Notes: generated by a model from the sequence alone, not told the origin. A stretch of DNA of 26,052 nucleotides from an uncultured Actinomycetes bacterium (GCA_903893085.1 CAITKS010000072.1:1-26052), one strand, 5' to 3'. Counted from the stretch's first letter, positions 8,462 through 16,754 are shown. Made by a program: numbers and translations.

Positions 8462-9186
8462 CAAATCACCGGTGCGAATTCTGTAATCATCGAACGCAGA
8501 GAGATCATTAAATCAGTCCAGAGGCCAAGTAGCTGAGCAATACCGATCACAATTAATAGCGCTCCACCAATTTTGGAGATCAAATCACCACGCTTGGTTA
8601 AGTATCGACGCAAACTCGCAGATTTATCTAAGTAAAGTCCAGATGCGATAAATGGCGCACCAAGTCCAATGCAGTATCCGAAGGAGAGAATCGCACCACG
8701 TACTGCACTAGATTCTTGAAATGCCAAAGTTTGAACAGTTGCAAGTGCTGGACCAATGCACGGTGTCCATCCAATGCCGAAAAGAAATCCCAATAGAGGA
8801 GCTCCAATTAATCCGCCGTTTGTCGCAAGTCTTGGTGAAAACGTGCGCATCATAGGAAAGCGACCCATAAAGATTAAACCCAGCAAAATTGTTATGAATC
8901 CAAGAATGCGCGTGATTGTTTCTTCATTGGTCGATATTCGAGAACCGATTCCACCAAAGAGCGCACCGTAAGAAATGAATAGGACGCTAAAGCCGAATAC
9001 AAAAAGTAATGAACCAATAAAGACTCGGCCCTTGGCTTTGGAATAGCCCGCGGCAAATGAGAGATAACCCGGTACGAGCGGCAATACGCATGGCGATAGA
9101 AACGAAATCAATCCAGCAAGTACAGCAATAGGAAAAGCGACCAGTAGAAAGCCAGCGGATAACTGGTCTACAAAGAAGCCGGTCAT
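8461..9186 (-). CDS. ccdA: Cytochrome c biogenesis protein CcdA (thiol electron carrier)
   Basis: CcdA is a short DsbD-family membrane protein that moves electrons from cytosolic thioredoxin to thioredoxin-like proteins outside, keeping apocytochrome cysteines reduced. The two redox cysteines lie in the expected paired helices: SFLSPCVLPLVPGYLSF (C33) and GIGWTPCIGPALA (C143). The length of 241 residues and about six helices fit the family. The start overlaps the end of the TlpA-like gene (ATGA), and a GGAAG lies a few bases ahead. The probable electron acceptor is the TlpA-like lipoprotein encoded immediately upstream. Confidence 0.95.
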   Translation of the reverse strand: MTGFFVDQLSAGFLLVAFPIAVLAGLISFLSPCVLPLVPGYLSFAAGYSKAKGRVFIGSLLFVFGFSVLFISYGALFGGIGSRISTNEETITRILGFITILLGLIFMGRFPMMRTFSPRLATNGGLIGAPLLGFLFGIGWTPCIGPALATVQTLAFQESSAVRGAILSFGYCIGLGAPFIASGLYLDKSASLRRYLTKRGDLISKIGGALLIVIGIAQLLGLWTDLMISLRSMITEFAPVI

Positions 9187-9728
9187 TCTGCTTCCAGCTT
9201 TCTAATCAACTTACTTAAGGAAGTTAAAGTCACCTCGCCAGAAATACGCGCAGCAACATTTCCATTTTTATCGATTAAGACAGTCGATGGAATTGCATTT
9301 GCCGGAAGTGTTCCTTTAAAGCCAATGAGCAGCGAATCATCAATAAAAGTTGGATATGGCATAGCCAAGCGACGGGCAAATGCTTCGGCGGTAGCTGGAT
9401 TATCGCGAGTTAGGATCCCTAAGAATTGCACTTCAGGGTACTGCTCTGAAAGTTCAATTAACGTTGGAATTTCGGCGCGACATGGTGAGCACCAGGAAGC
9501 CCAAACATTTACCACTGCAACTTGTCCTGGATTAAATGTAAATTCTTTCCCGCTTAACGTCATTCCAGAAAGTTTTGGAGCAGCGTTTCGGTTCTCGGTG
9601 GCGATGGAAGTTACCGCACCGCTTCCTTCGATAAAACTTACTTCAGCAATTGAACTTCCTCCCCCGCAACCAGTTAGCAAGGTTGCAGAAATTAGCGCAA
9701 GTGCAATGAGTTTTACTGGCTTGCGCAT
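9183..9728 (-). CDS. TlpA/ResA-type thiol-disulfide oxidoreductase lipoprotein
   Basis: This 181-residue protein has a basic start (MRKPVK), a hydrophobic segment and a lipobox LLTGC, with the lipidated cysteine at C21. It is therefore anchored to the outer face of the membrane. The thioredoxin fold follows, with the redox pair in WASWCSPC (C80/C83) and the cis-proline loop NAIPSTVLID. It probably reduces the CxxCH cysteines of apocytochrome c, using electrons from CcdA, the role of ResA in Bacillus. It lies seven bases after the histidine phosphatase gene and overlaps ccdA by four. The counterpart in mycobacteria is Rv0526. The name resA is likely but not certain, since TlpA-like paralogues are alike. 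Confidence 0.88.
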   Translation of the reverse strand: MRKPVKLIALALISATLLTGCGGGSSIAEVSFIEGSGAVTSIATENRNAAPKLSGMTLSGKEFTFNPGQVAVVNVWASWCSPCRAEIPTLIELSEQYPEVQFLGILTRDNPATAEAFARRLAMPYPTFIDDSLLIGFKGTLPANAIPSTVLIDKNGNVAARISGEVTLTSLSKLIRKLEAE

Positions 9729-9735
9729 TTATTCA

Positions 9736-10359
9736 TTACTTCTTAGGTGGTAGTAAATGTGCAGCAGGCTCAGAATAAGAAAGCCCTGAAATCACACCTT
9801 CATCATCAAAGTGAATACTGGTAACAGAGGCAAGTGTGCATTCGCGTTTGCGGGGATCGTGCAACATAGATCGACCTTCAATAGCGCTACGAGTTATCCA
9901 GATCGGAAGTTGGTGCGAAACTACGATTGCATCTTTTCCGTTTGCTGCTTTATGTGCAGCAAAGATTGCGGCAAACATACGATTTATTTGTTGATCATAC
10001 GGTTCACCCCAAGATGGTTTCCAAGGATTGTATAAATGGCGCCATGCGCTGGGATGTTTCAATATTCCGCTGCCTGGCTCGAAGCTCTTTCCTTCGAAAA
10101 TGTTTGCGGCTTCAATCAAGCGTTCGTCAGTTGTTATTTCAATTCCATGCGCTTTTGCAATCGGTGCCGCAGTCTCTTGTGCGCGTTGTAGAGGCGACAC
10201 ATGTAGCGCACCCAGATCAACACTCTTGGACCATTCGCCCAATACTTCAGCCATTTGTTGGCCGCGGGTTGATAAACGCCATCCCGGTTGGCGGCCATAG
10301 AGAATCTTCTGCGGATTTTCTACTTCACCATGACGTGCGACGTGGACTGTTGAACTCAT
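9736..10359 (-). CDS. Histidine phosphatase family protein (phosphoglycerate mutase-like)
   Basis: The family catalytic motif appears as VARHGE, with R9 and the phospho-acceptor H10, followed by the second conserved histidine in VVSHQLP and the acidic residue in the DERLIEAANIFEG block. The 207-residue protein is a member of the RHG superfamily; the real substrate cannot be told from sequence. An upstream in-frame ATG at 10371 exists, but it lies inside a -10-like TATGCT (10372-10367). With that box seven bases before the ATG at 10359, a leaderless start there is more likely, and it gives a compact MSSTVHVARHG N-terminus. It heads the cytochrome c maturation operon, as Rv0525 does in mycobacteria, where its link to haem ligation is unexplained. 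Confidence 0.85.
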   Translation of the reverse strand: MSSTVHVARHGEVENPQKILYGRQPGWRLSTRGQQMAEVLGEWSKSVDLGALHVSPLQRAQETAAPIAKAHGIEITTDERLIEAANIFEGKSFEPGSGILKHPSAWRHLYNPWKPSWGEPYDQQINRMFAAIFAAHKAANGKDAIVVSHQLPIWITRSAIEGRSMLHDPRKRECTLASVTSIHFDDEGVISGLSYSEPAAHLLPPKK

Positions 10360-10422
10360 GGCGCTAAGCATAAAGCGTCTTTAGGACGGGCAATATCTGA
10401 GTTAATCGCTAAGGTTGTGCCC
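10360..10422. promoter_or_regulatory. Divergent promoter region, phosphatase operon / HAD gene (63 bp)
   Basis: This is the longest gene-free stretch in the window. On the minus strand TATGCT (10372-10367) ends seven bases before the phosphatase ATG. On the plus strand TAAGGT (10410-10415) ends seven bases before the HAD ATG. Both spacings predict leaderless transcripts. I saw no clear -35 or operator. Confidence 0.5.
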
Positions 10423-11190
10423 ATGTCACTCACGCAGCAACGTGCGGCTTTTTTCGACGTTGATAACACTTTGGTGCGTGGTTCGACCATCTATTTTCTG
10501 GGTCGCGGCATGTACCAGCGTGGATTTTTCACAAAAGCCGATATTTCCAGATTCGTATTGGCCAATCTGAGATTTCGCTTAACGGGGACTGAAAAGCAAG
10601 ACGAGATTAATCGCTTTCAAAAATCAGCCCAAGACTTTATTGGTGGTCACAATGTCACCGAAATCAACACGGTAGCCCAAGAAATTTATGACGAGTACGT
10701 ATCTCCTGCACTTTGGGAAGGCACAATTGAAATTGCGCAGCGCCACTTAAATGATGGCGTTGAAGTTTGGCTCGTAACTGCTGCACCTGAAGATATGGCA
10801 ACGCTAATCGCACAGCGTTTGGGATTTACCGGAGCAATTGGCAGCAAGGCTGCAATCAAAGATGGTTTTTATACTGGAGAAATGAATGGGCCCTTATTAC
10901 ATGGTCGCGAAAAAGCAACAGCAATTAAAGAGTTAGCGCGCGAACACGGTTTCAATTTGGAAACGTGTTTCGGTTATTCAGATAGCCACAATGATTTGCC
11001 ACTTCTATTAACAGTTGGAAATCCATCAGTAATTAATCCTGATGCAATCTTGCGGATTCGCGCGCTGAAAGAGAAATGGCCAATTCATGATTTCCGCAGA
11101 ATGCGTTTTGTAAACCGTTTACTTGGCCCCATGGTCTCGCGAGCAGCTTGGCTTGGCACGCGGCTTACCCCGCGCCGTAAATCTCGCTAA
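10423..11190 (+). CDS. HAD-IB family phosphatase (SerB-like)
   Basis: This is a haloacid-dehalogenase hydrolase of 255 residues. The motifs in order are FFDVDNTLVRG (nucleophile D12, acid D14), LVTAAP (motif II), a lysine in HGREKATAI (motif III), and GYSDSHNDLPLL (motif IV Mg ligands). The cap inserted after motif I is the helical C1 type, and the overall pattern is that of HAD-superfamily IB proteins, annotated as SerB or PSPase-like in actinobacteria (mycobacterial SerB1 type). Whether the substrate is phosphoserine cannot be decided here. The C-terminus is basic (TRLTPRRKSR). An in-frame GTG two codons earlier would sit one base after the -10-like box, so I take the ATG at 10423. It appears monocistronic. 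Confidence 0.82.
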   Translation: MSLTQQRAAFFDVDNTLVRGSTIYFLGRGMYQRGFFTKADISRFVLANLRFRLTGTEKQDEINRFQKSAQDFIGGHNVTEINTVAQEIYDEYVSPALWEGTIEIAQRHLNDGVEVWLVTAAPEDMATLIAQRLGFTGAIGSKAAIKDGFYTGEMNGPLLHGREKATAIKELAREHGFNLETCFGYSDSHNDLPLLLTVGNPSVINPDAILRIRALKEKWPIHDFRRMRFVNRLLGPMVSRAAWLGTRLTPRRKSR

Positions 11191-11242
11191 CTTCGCATTC
11201 AATTCGCGCTACGACCTCACTAACCAGTAATGTAGGCAAGTT
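11191..11242 (+). promoter_or_regulatory. Intergenic promoter before the helicase-associated gene
   Basis: In this 52-base gap TAATGT (11228-11233) ends nine bases before the ATG at 11243, which fits the leaderless pattern seen at the other first genes. No terminator hairpin for the upstream HAD gene was seen. Confidence 0.42.
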
Positions 11243-13444
11243 ATGGAAACGCGCTCCTTCGCAGATTGCTTACGCACCTTAGATGACGCTGCCCTAATTT
11301 CACTCTTTAACCATCGCCCTGACCTAGTAACCCCAGTTCCACCAGATATTGCATCTCTTGCAGTTCGCGCAACATCGGCGCCAAGTCTGGCGCGAGCAAT
11401 TGATTCGCTAAATGCTTGGCAATATCAAGTTCTCGAAGCGTGTGCTGTTTCAGCCGAACCATTTAATGAAAAAGAAATTGCGGCGCTGACCGATAAGGCC
11501 GCACTCTTTGTTATCCCGGGACTTATCGAACGTGGCTTGGTTTATTCAGGAAAAGACGGCTTGTATATCCCAACGACTTTGCGCGAAGTACTAGGCAATG
11601 AAATTGCTGGTCTAGGTCCACAATCAATGGCGAAACTTTCACTTAAAAAGTTAGATGAAGCACCCGCTTCTGCAAAGAAGGCGTTGGATGCGATGGTCTG
11701 GGGTCCACCTCGTGGAACTGTTGCAGATATTAAGAAACCTGGCGCTGGTGTTGCCTGGTTACTTGAAAACGATTTTGTCGTCGCTGCAAATTCACGAACA
11801 GTTTTGATGCCGCGCGAAGTTGCTATTTATTTACGTGGTGGAAAAATTCATAAAACTCTGGCAATTCAAGAGCCAGTAATTAAAGGTGAAAAGCGTGATG
11901 CAAAGAGCGTTCAACTTGCAGCCATTGCAAACGTTTCAACTTTCTTGCGCTGGACTGAAGAAATACTTAACTTCTGGGCACAAGAGCCTGCAGAAGCGCT
12001 GCGTTCAGGTGGTCTGGGCGTTCGTGATCTCAAAATCATCTCTGCACATTTAGGTGTTGACTCTAATTGCGCTGCCTTTGTTGCTGAACTGTCTTATTTA
12101 GCGGGACTCTTAACAATTGATGCCGATGATCACATTCTTCCATCAACTCAGTTTGATATTTGGCTCACCCAAAAACCTTCAACTCGCTGGGAATCACTTG
12201 TCTCGCAGTGGTTAATTACTTCACGAGTAAGTGGTTTGGTCGGTAAAGAGGAAACCAAAAACGTCGCTCCGCTTGGCCCTGAACTAGATCGTGTAGCAGC
12301 ATCTTCAATTAGAAAATTAACCCTGCGTTTACTGCAAGAAAATCCTGAGATTGCTCCAGATTTCCAATCACTTTCTGCGCTAGCAAAATGGAACATTCCA
12401 GCTAAACGCAGTGGTGGAATCCAAGTTGATTACTTGCAATGGACTTTGCGTGAGGCCGAGTGGCTTGGAATCACGGGGCAAGGTGCAATTTCCAAGTATG
12501 GAATTGGCTTGGTGCAAGGAGTCGAATTAGATGCAATAGATGAAGATCTACCAAAACCAGTTGATCACATACTTATTCAGAGCGATCACACCGCCATTGC
12601 ACCTGGTCCACTAGAACATGAGGTGGCGCAGGAGTTAGCAATATTGGCTGAGATCGAAAGCCGCGGCGGTGCAACTGTTTATCGTTTCAGTGAAGCAACT
12701 ATTCGTCGTGGACTAGATCACGGTCGTACCGGAGATGAAATAAAAGCTTTCCTAAAGAAAACTTCTAAGACACCAATGCCACAGCCGCTGGAGTATTTGA
12801 TTGCAGATGTTGCCAAGAAACATGGAAAGCTGCGCGTTGGTAATACTTCATCATTTATTCGCTGTGAAGATTCCACACTTATCGCGCAGATCATTAGCGA
12901 TAAACGTTTAGATATTTTGCAGCTCCGTCAGATTGCGCCAGAAGTATTAATCTGCCAACACGATGCAGCGGATGCCATGAATATTCTGCGCAGTTTCGGA
13001 TACCTACCTGCTGGCGAAGATTCGCAAGGTTCTTTACTTAGTGGTCCACGTATTCAGCGTGCAAAATCTAAAGCTCGTCCACCGCGCATCATCGGTGAAT
13101 TTGACCGACCTGATGAATTACAACTTCAGGCAGCGCTGCGTGCACTGCGAACTGGTGAAAAATCAAGTCATCGCCAGAGCACTCTGCGCAATATCGCAGC
13201 AAATGCACTTGGTTCACTTCCGCGCACAACAGCGAACGAAACGCTAGATATCTTGGCGGACTATCTACAAAATCAACCAGCAACTTCGCTTTCAATTGGC
13301 TATGCAGATAACAATGGCCTTGTTTCACATCGCATCATCGATCCTTTAAAACTCTCGGCGGGATCTCTAATCGCGCGAGATCACGCAACCGGTGAGGTGC
13401 AAACCTTTAGAATTGCTCGTATAACAGGGGTGGCATCAATATGA
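11243..13444 (+). CDS. Helicase-associated protein with XPB/Ssl2-N-like (Helicase_C_3) domain
   Basis: This 733-residue soluble protein has no helicase motifs of its own. The central part (about residues 440-600: DHILIQSDHTAIAPGPL, then ESRGGATVYRFSEATIRR, TPMPQPLEYLIADVAKKHG) matches the domain called Helicase_C_3 or XPB/Ssl2 N-terminal-like in actinobacterial proteins. The C-terminal segment (IGYADNNGLVSHRIIDPLKL, then DHATGEVQTFRIARI) resembles a WYL-type module, which may sense a ligand or nucleic acid; that resemblance is less sure. Mycobacterial Rv0862c is the counterpart, next to the XPB helicase Rv0861c. Here it is the first gene of a three-gene coupled unit with an M20 peptidase and XPB, so I infer a partner or regulator of the helicase. 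Its stop overlaps the next start (ATGA). Confidence 0.82.
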   Translation: METRSFADCLRTLDDAALISLFNHRPDLVTPVPPDIASLAVRATSAPSLARAIDSLNAWQYQVLEACAVSAEPFNEKEIAALTDKAALFVIPGLIERGLVYSGKDGLYIPTTLREVLGNEIAGLGPQSMAKLSLKKLDEAPASAKKALDAMVWGPPRGTVADIKKPGAGVAWLLENDFVVAANSRTVLMPREVAIYLRGGKIHKTLAIQEPVIKGEKRDAKSVQLAAIANVSTFLRWTEEILNFWAQEPAEALRSGGLGVRDLKIISAHLGVDSNCAAFVAELSYLAGLLTIDADDHILPSTQFDIWLTQKPSTRWESLVSQWLITSRVSGLVGKEETKNVAPLGPELDRVAASSIRKLTLRLLQENPEIAPDFQSLSALAKWNIPAKRSGGIQVDYLQWTLREAEWLGITGQGAISKYGIGLVQGVELDAIDEDLPKPVDHILIQSDHTAIAPGPLEHEVAQELAILAEIESRGGATVYRFSEATIRRGLDHGRTGDEIKAFLKKTSKTPMPQPLEYLIADVAKKHGKLRVGNTSSFIRCEDSTLIAQIISDKRLDILQLRQIAPEVLICQHDAADAMNILRSFGYLPAGEDSQGSLLSGPRIQRAKSKARPPRIIGEFDRPDELQLQAALRALRTGEKSSHRQSTLRNIAANALGSLPRTTANETLDILADYLQNQPATSLSIGYADNNGLVSHRIIDPLKLSAGSLIARDHATGEVQTFRIARITGVASI

Positions 13445-14550
13445 CGCGCACGAATGAGGCTAAATACGGCAGACTTGACCCTATGTTGGCTGCGATCGAA
13501 GCATTGGTTAGGTGTGAATCACCAAGTGATGATTTAGCTGCCTGCCAGAACGTTGTGCGACTAGCAAGTGATATTGCAACTCGCGTACTTGGTACACCGG
13601 CACAAATAAAAGAGATCGAAGGGCGTCCCGTTTTTTGGTGGGGCGCTAGCGCTCCCGAAATTTTATTATTGGCGCACCTAGATACTGTTTGGCCACACGG
13701 TTCATATTCTCCACTTTGGGAAATCAATGGCGATGTAGTTCGTGGCCCAGGTGTTTTTGATATGAAGGCTGGCTTCGTACAAGCACTTTTTGCTTTAAAA
13801 GATATCGACGGCGCCGCAGATCGCGTGGCTTTGATTGCAACTACTGATGAAGAAATTGGTTCTTTCGCATCGCGTAAATTAATTATGGATCTCTCAGCCA
13901 AAGCCAAGGCTGTTCTTGTTCTTGAAGCATCCCTTGATGGCAAAGTTAAGACTGGGCGTAAAGGCACGGCGATGTACAAGGTAAATGTGCACGGCTTAGC
14001 CGCTCATGCTGGCTTAGAACCAGAAAAGGGCGTAAATGCCACGGTCGAAATTGCTCATGTTATTTTGCAACTTTCGGCGCTAGAGAATTCACAGCACGGA
14101 ACCACAGTTGTTCCAACGTTATTGAAATCTGGAAATAGCGCCAATACCGTTCCAGATTTAGCTGTGCTCGAGATTGATGCGCGTTCCTTTGCGCAATCTG
14201 AACTCGAAAGAATTGATTCTGCGATTAAATCCATTAAACCAAAAATTGCTGGTGTGCGTTTAGAAATTACCGGTGGGCTTAATCGTCCGCCACTTCAACC
14301 ATCTTCAACTAAAGATTTGTACGAGCGTATTGAAAGAGTTGCCAAAGAAATCGGTATGTCACCCCTTGGATCAGCAGAAGTCGGTGGGGCTAGCGATGGA
14401 AACTTTGCAGCAGCTGCTGGTGCACAGGTATTAGATGGATTGGGAGCAATTGGCGGTGGCGCGCATGCGCCAAGTGAATGGTTAAGTTTGAAATCTGTCG
14501 AAGAACGAAGCGCACTTCTGCATGCCTTTATCAAAGACTTACTTAAATGA
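13441..14550 (+). CDS. M20 family metallopeptidase (carboxypeptidase G2-like)
   Basis: This is a di-zinc exopeptidase of 369 residues. Ligands and catalytic residues are in family order: H79 and D81 in LLAHLDTVWPH, bridging D107 in GPGVFDMKAG, general base E137 with E138 in TTDEEIG, E162 in LVLEASLDG, and H342 in GGGAHAPSEW. The dimerisation domain lies between (about 175-290, starting at GTAMYKVNVHGLAAHAG). It is closest in pattern to CPG2/ArgE/DapE-type peptidases; the substrate is unknown. It has no signal peptide and is therefore cytosolic. It has a purine-rich site (AGGGGTGG) before the ATG and overlaps both neighbours by four bases, so it is translated with the helicase-associated protein and the XPB helicase, an unexpected place for a peptidase. 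Confidence 0.88.
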   Translation: MTRTNEAKYGRLDPMLAAIEALVRCESPSDDLAACQNVVRLASDIATRVLGTPAQIKEIEGRPVFWWGASAPEILLLAHLDTVWPHGSYSPLWEINGDVVRGPGVFDMKAGFVQALFALKDIDGAADRVALIATTDEEIGSFASRKLIMDLSAKAKAVLVLEASLDGKVKTGRKGTAMYKVNVHGLAAHAGLEPEKGVNATVEIAHVILQLSALENSQHGTTVVPTLLKSGNSANTVPDLAVLEIDARSFAQSELERIDSAIKSIKPKIAGVRLEITGGLNRPPLQPSSTKDLYERIERVAKEIGMSPLGSAEVGGASDGNFAAAAGAQVLDGLGAIGGGAHAPSEWLSLKSVEERSALLHAFIKDLLK

Positions 14551-16196
14551 GCGAAGGGCCGCTAATTGTCCAGAGCGATAAAACGCTACTGCTGGATATA
14601 GATCATCCGCTTTCCACCGAATGTCGCCGCGCGATTGCACCATTTGCTGAACTAGAACGATCACCTGAACATATTCACACATATCGTTTAACAAATTTAG
14701 GTCTCTGGAATGCTCGTGCAGCTGGTCACGATGCCGAATTAGTGATCGATACTTTGATTAAATATTCACGCTATGCAGTACCGCATTCACTATTGGTGGA
14801 TGTCGCAGAAACAATGTCACGTTATGGACGTTTGCGTTTAGAAGCCGATCCAGTTCATGGACTTATTTTGATCACAACAGATGTTGGCGTTTTAGAAGAA
14901 GTCATTCGTGCAAAGAAGATCGCTCCCCTGCTTGGTGTTCGCATCGATCCTGAAACAATTGCTGTTCATCCCAGTCAACGTGGTGCTATTAAGCAATCAC
15001 TCCTGCGCCTAGGTTGGCCGGCTGAAGATTTTGCAGGATATGTTGATGGACAAGCGCACGAGATTTCTTTAAAGCAAAATGATTGGAAGATCCGCCCTTA
15101 TCAAGAATTAGCGGCTGAAGGGTTTTGGCACGGTGGTTCTGGAGTCGTAGTTCTTCCTTGCGGTGCCGGAAAAACAATTGTGGGAGCAGCTGCAATGGCT
15201 CACGCAAAGGCAACTACTTTGATTTTGGTAACCAACACTGTCGCCGCACGTCAATGGCGCGATGAACTCTTGCGCCGCACAACTTTAAATGAAGATGAGA
15301 TTGGCGAGTATTCAGGTGCCAAGAAAGAGATTCGCCCAGTAACTATTGCTACATATCAGGTCATGACTAAGAAAAAGAATGGTGTCTATTCACACCTAGA
15401 CCTTTTTGATACTCATGATTGGGGACTAATCATTTATGACGAAGTTCATTTATTGCCCGCACCAATATTTCGATTTACTGCAGATATTCAGTCACGCCGC
15501 CGCCTTGGTTTAACTGCGACTCTAGTTCGTGAAGATGGCATGGAAGGCGAAGTATTTTCGCTAATCGGACCAAAGCGTTTTGATGTTCCTTGGAAGGAAA
15601 TTGAAGCGCAGGGATATATTGCACCGGCAGAATGTATTGAAGTTCGCGTTAATTTAACCGAAGCCGAACGTTTGGCCTATGCCACCGCTGAGCCAGAAGA
15701 GCGTTATCGCAAATGCGCAACAACCCGAACTAAGCGAGATGTGGTCGAAGAGTTAGTTGGCCTGCATGCTGGTGAGCAAATACTGGTGATTGGTCAATAC
15801 ATCGATCAGTTAGATGATCTCTCTGAAACTCTTGGTGTGCCTGTAATTAAAGGTGAGACCCCGATAAAAGAGCGCGAACGATTATTTGCTGCTTTCCGCA
15901 CTGGTGAAATCACATGTTTGGTTGTTTCAAAGGTTGCTAACTTCTCAATTGATTTACCTGAAGCAACAATTGCAATTCAGGTTTCTGGAGCTTTCGGTTC
16001 ACGCCAAGAAGAGGCGCAGCGCTTGGGCCGAATCGTTCGCCCTAAGGCTGATGGACGAGGCGCTAAGTTTTATTCAGTTGTATCGCGCGACACTATCGAT
16101 CAAGATTTTGCGCAGAACAGGCAGCGCTTCTTGGCAGAACAAGGTTATTCGTATCGAATTATTGATGCAGACGATGTTTTTCAAGGGAAGATCTAA
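14547..16196 (+). CDS. xpb: XPB/Rad25-type DNA repair helicase
   Basis: This is a superfamily 2 DNA helicase of 549 residues. Residues 1-170 form an N-terminal damage-recognition-like domain. The helicase core follows, with IRPYQELA (about 182-189), Walker A PCGAGKTIVG (K209), the DEVH box (298-301), GLTATLVREDG (321-331, including the RED motif characteristic of XPB), and QRLGRIVRP for motif VI near 490. Bacterial XPB (mycobacterial Rv0861c, ercc3) is a 3'-5' ATP-dependent helicase; its repair pathway in bacteria is not settled. The start overlaps the M20 peptidase stop (ATGA). The last 38 bases overlap, on the other strand, the end of the glutaredoxin-like gene. Confidence 0.94.
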   Translation: MSEGPLIVQSDKTLLLDIDHPLSTECRRAIAPFAELERSPEHIHTYRLTNLGLWNARAAGHDAELVIDTLIKYSRYAVPHSLLVDVAETMSRYGRLRLEADPVHGLILITTDVGVLEEVIRAKKIAPLLGVRIDPETIAVHPSQRGAIKQSLLRLGWPAEDFAGYVDGQAHEISLKQNDWKIRPYQELAAEGFWHGGSGVVVLPCGAGKTIVGAAAMAHAKATTLILVTNTVAARQWRDELLRRTTLNEDEIGEYSGAKKEIRPVTIATYQVMTKKKNGVYSHLDLFDTHDWGLIIYDEVHLLPAPIFRFTADIQSRRRLGLTATLVREDGMEGEVFSLIGPKRFDVPWKEIEAQGYIAPAECIEVRVNLTEAERLAYATAEPEERYRKCATTRTKRDVVEELVGLHAGEQILVIGQYIDQLDDLSETLGVPVIKGETPIKERERLFAAFRTGEITCLVVSKVANFSIDLPEATIAIQVSGAFGSRQEEAQRLGRIVRPKADGRGAKFYSVVSRDTIDQDFAQNRQRFLAEQGYSYRIIDADDVFQGKI

Positions 16197-16413
16197 ATCT
16201 CGTCGGATCTATCTTATAAAAATCGTGATGTTCTCCATCGATGTGAATAACTGGAACTTCATGTCCGTAGAGTTTCTCTAACTCTGCATCACCATCGATG
16301 AAAATAACTTCTAAGGTAAAATCTAAATCGGACTTCAAGGATTCTAGAGTTCCTTCTGCAACTTCGCAGAGATGACAACCATGACGAGAATAAACTGTAA
16401 CTACGTTGCTCAC
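16159..16413 (-). CDS. Glutaredoxin-like thiol protein (CxxC)
   Basis: This 84-residue protein has a single thioredoxin-type fold: TVYSRHGCHLCEVAEGTL with the CHLC redox pair, then EVIFIDGDAEL, and a cis-proline loop HEVPVIHIDG. It belongs to the small glutaredoxin 2/DUF836 group, whose reductant and targets are mostly unknown. The start is GTG and overlaps the stop of the gene before it (GTGA). Its last dozen codons run antisense to the XPB helicase C-terminus; both frames look real, because the family fold needs nearly all of the length and the helicase ends with its own conserved tail. The context gives no clear partner. Confidence 0.82.
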   Translation of the reverse strand: MSNVVTVYSRHGCHLCEVAEGTLESLKSDLDFTLEVIFIDGDAELEKLYGHEVPVIHIDGEHHDFYKIDPTRFRSSLEKHRLHQ

Positions 16414-16754
16414 TTTTTCTTTGGTTTCTTAGCCTGCTTTGAAGTAAATGCACGGTCAACTAGTTCTTGAATTACTAAGGTTGCATCGCCTTTTGCGCGA
16501 TATAAATTTTCTTCCGCATTCTTTAATAAAGTTTCTGCAGTAGTTTTAGAGACGGTACCGACCAATGGGCCATACTTCTTTGAGAAAATCATGTGAGCAA
16601 TCTGCCCAATTGAGTCAGCGAGTTCAGTTCTTGCTTCATCAAGGGTCGGTTCAGGTCGCGCGGTAACCGATGAAAAATTAAGAACAATAGGCCGCTCGGA
16701 TTTCATCCGAGCAATTGCGCCCTTGACCCCATTTTCTGAACTTTCTGTACTCAT
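16410..16754 (-). CDS. Uncharacterised 114-residue protein
   Basis: I do not recognise a family. The protein is soluble and mostly helical in appearance, with no signal peptide or membrane segment and no cysteine. The middle (TLDEARTELADSIGQIAHMIF, TVSKTTAETLLKNAEENLYR) reads as amphipathic helices, and the tail is lysine-rich (KQAKKPKKK), which might bind nucleic acid or simply be disordered. It is coupled by a four-base overlap (GTGA) to the glutaredoxin-like gene downstream, so the two are probably made together. The ATG at 16754 lies 35 bases from the divergent metallopeptidase start. Base composition and codon choice look like those of the neighbours. Confidence 0.65.
   Translation of the reverse strand: MSTESSENGVKGAIARMKSERPIVLNFSSVTARPEPTLDEARTELADSIGQIAHMIFSKKYGPLVGTVSKTTAETLLKNAEENLYRAKGDATLVIQELVDRAFTSKQAKKPKKK

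Noticed and set aside
9325..9753. 142-codon open frame on the plus strand
   Set aside because: It is antisense to the TlpA/ResA-like lipoprotein gene, which has lipobox and WCSPC; this frame has no ribosome site or motif.
9927..10367. 146-codon open frame on the plus strand
   Set aside because: It is antisense to the histidine phosphatase; composition is rich in Arg/Leu/His as expected for a shadow frame.
13407..13979. 190-codon open frame on the minus strand
   Set aside because: It lies fully antisense to the M20 peptidase with its intact catalytic residues; the translation has low-complexity Ser/Ala/Arg content and no recognisable motif.
15886..16281. 131-codon frame overlapping the XPB helicase end on the plus strand
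   Set aside because: It runs out of frame through helicase motif VI and into the glutaredoxin-like gene; no motif, and both true genes explain the region.
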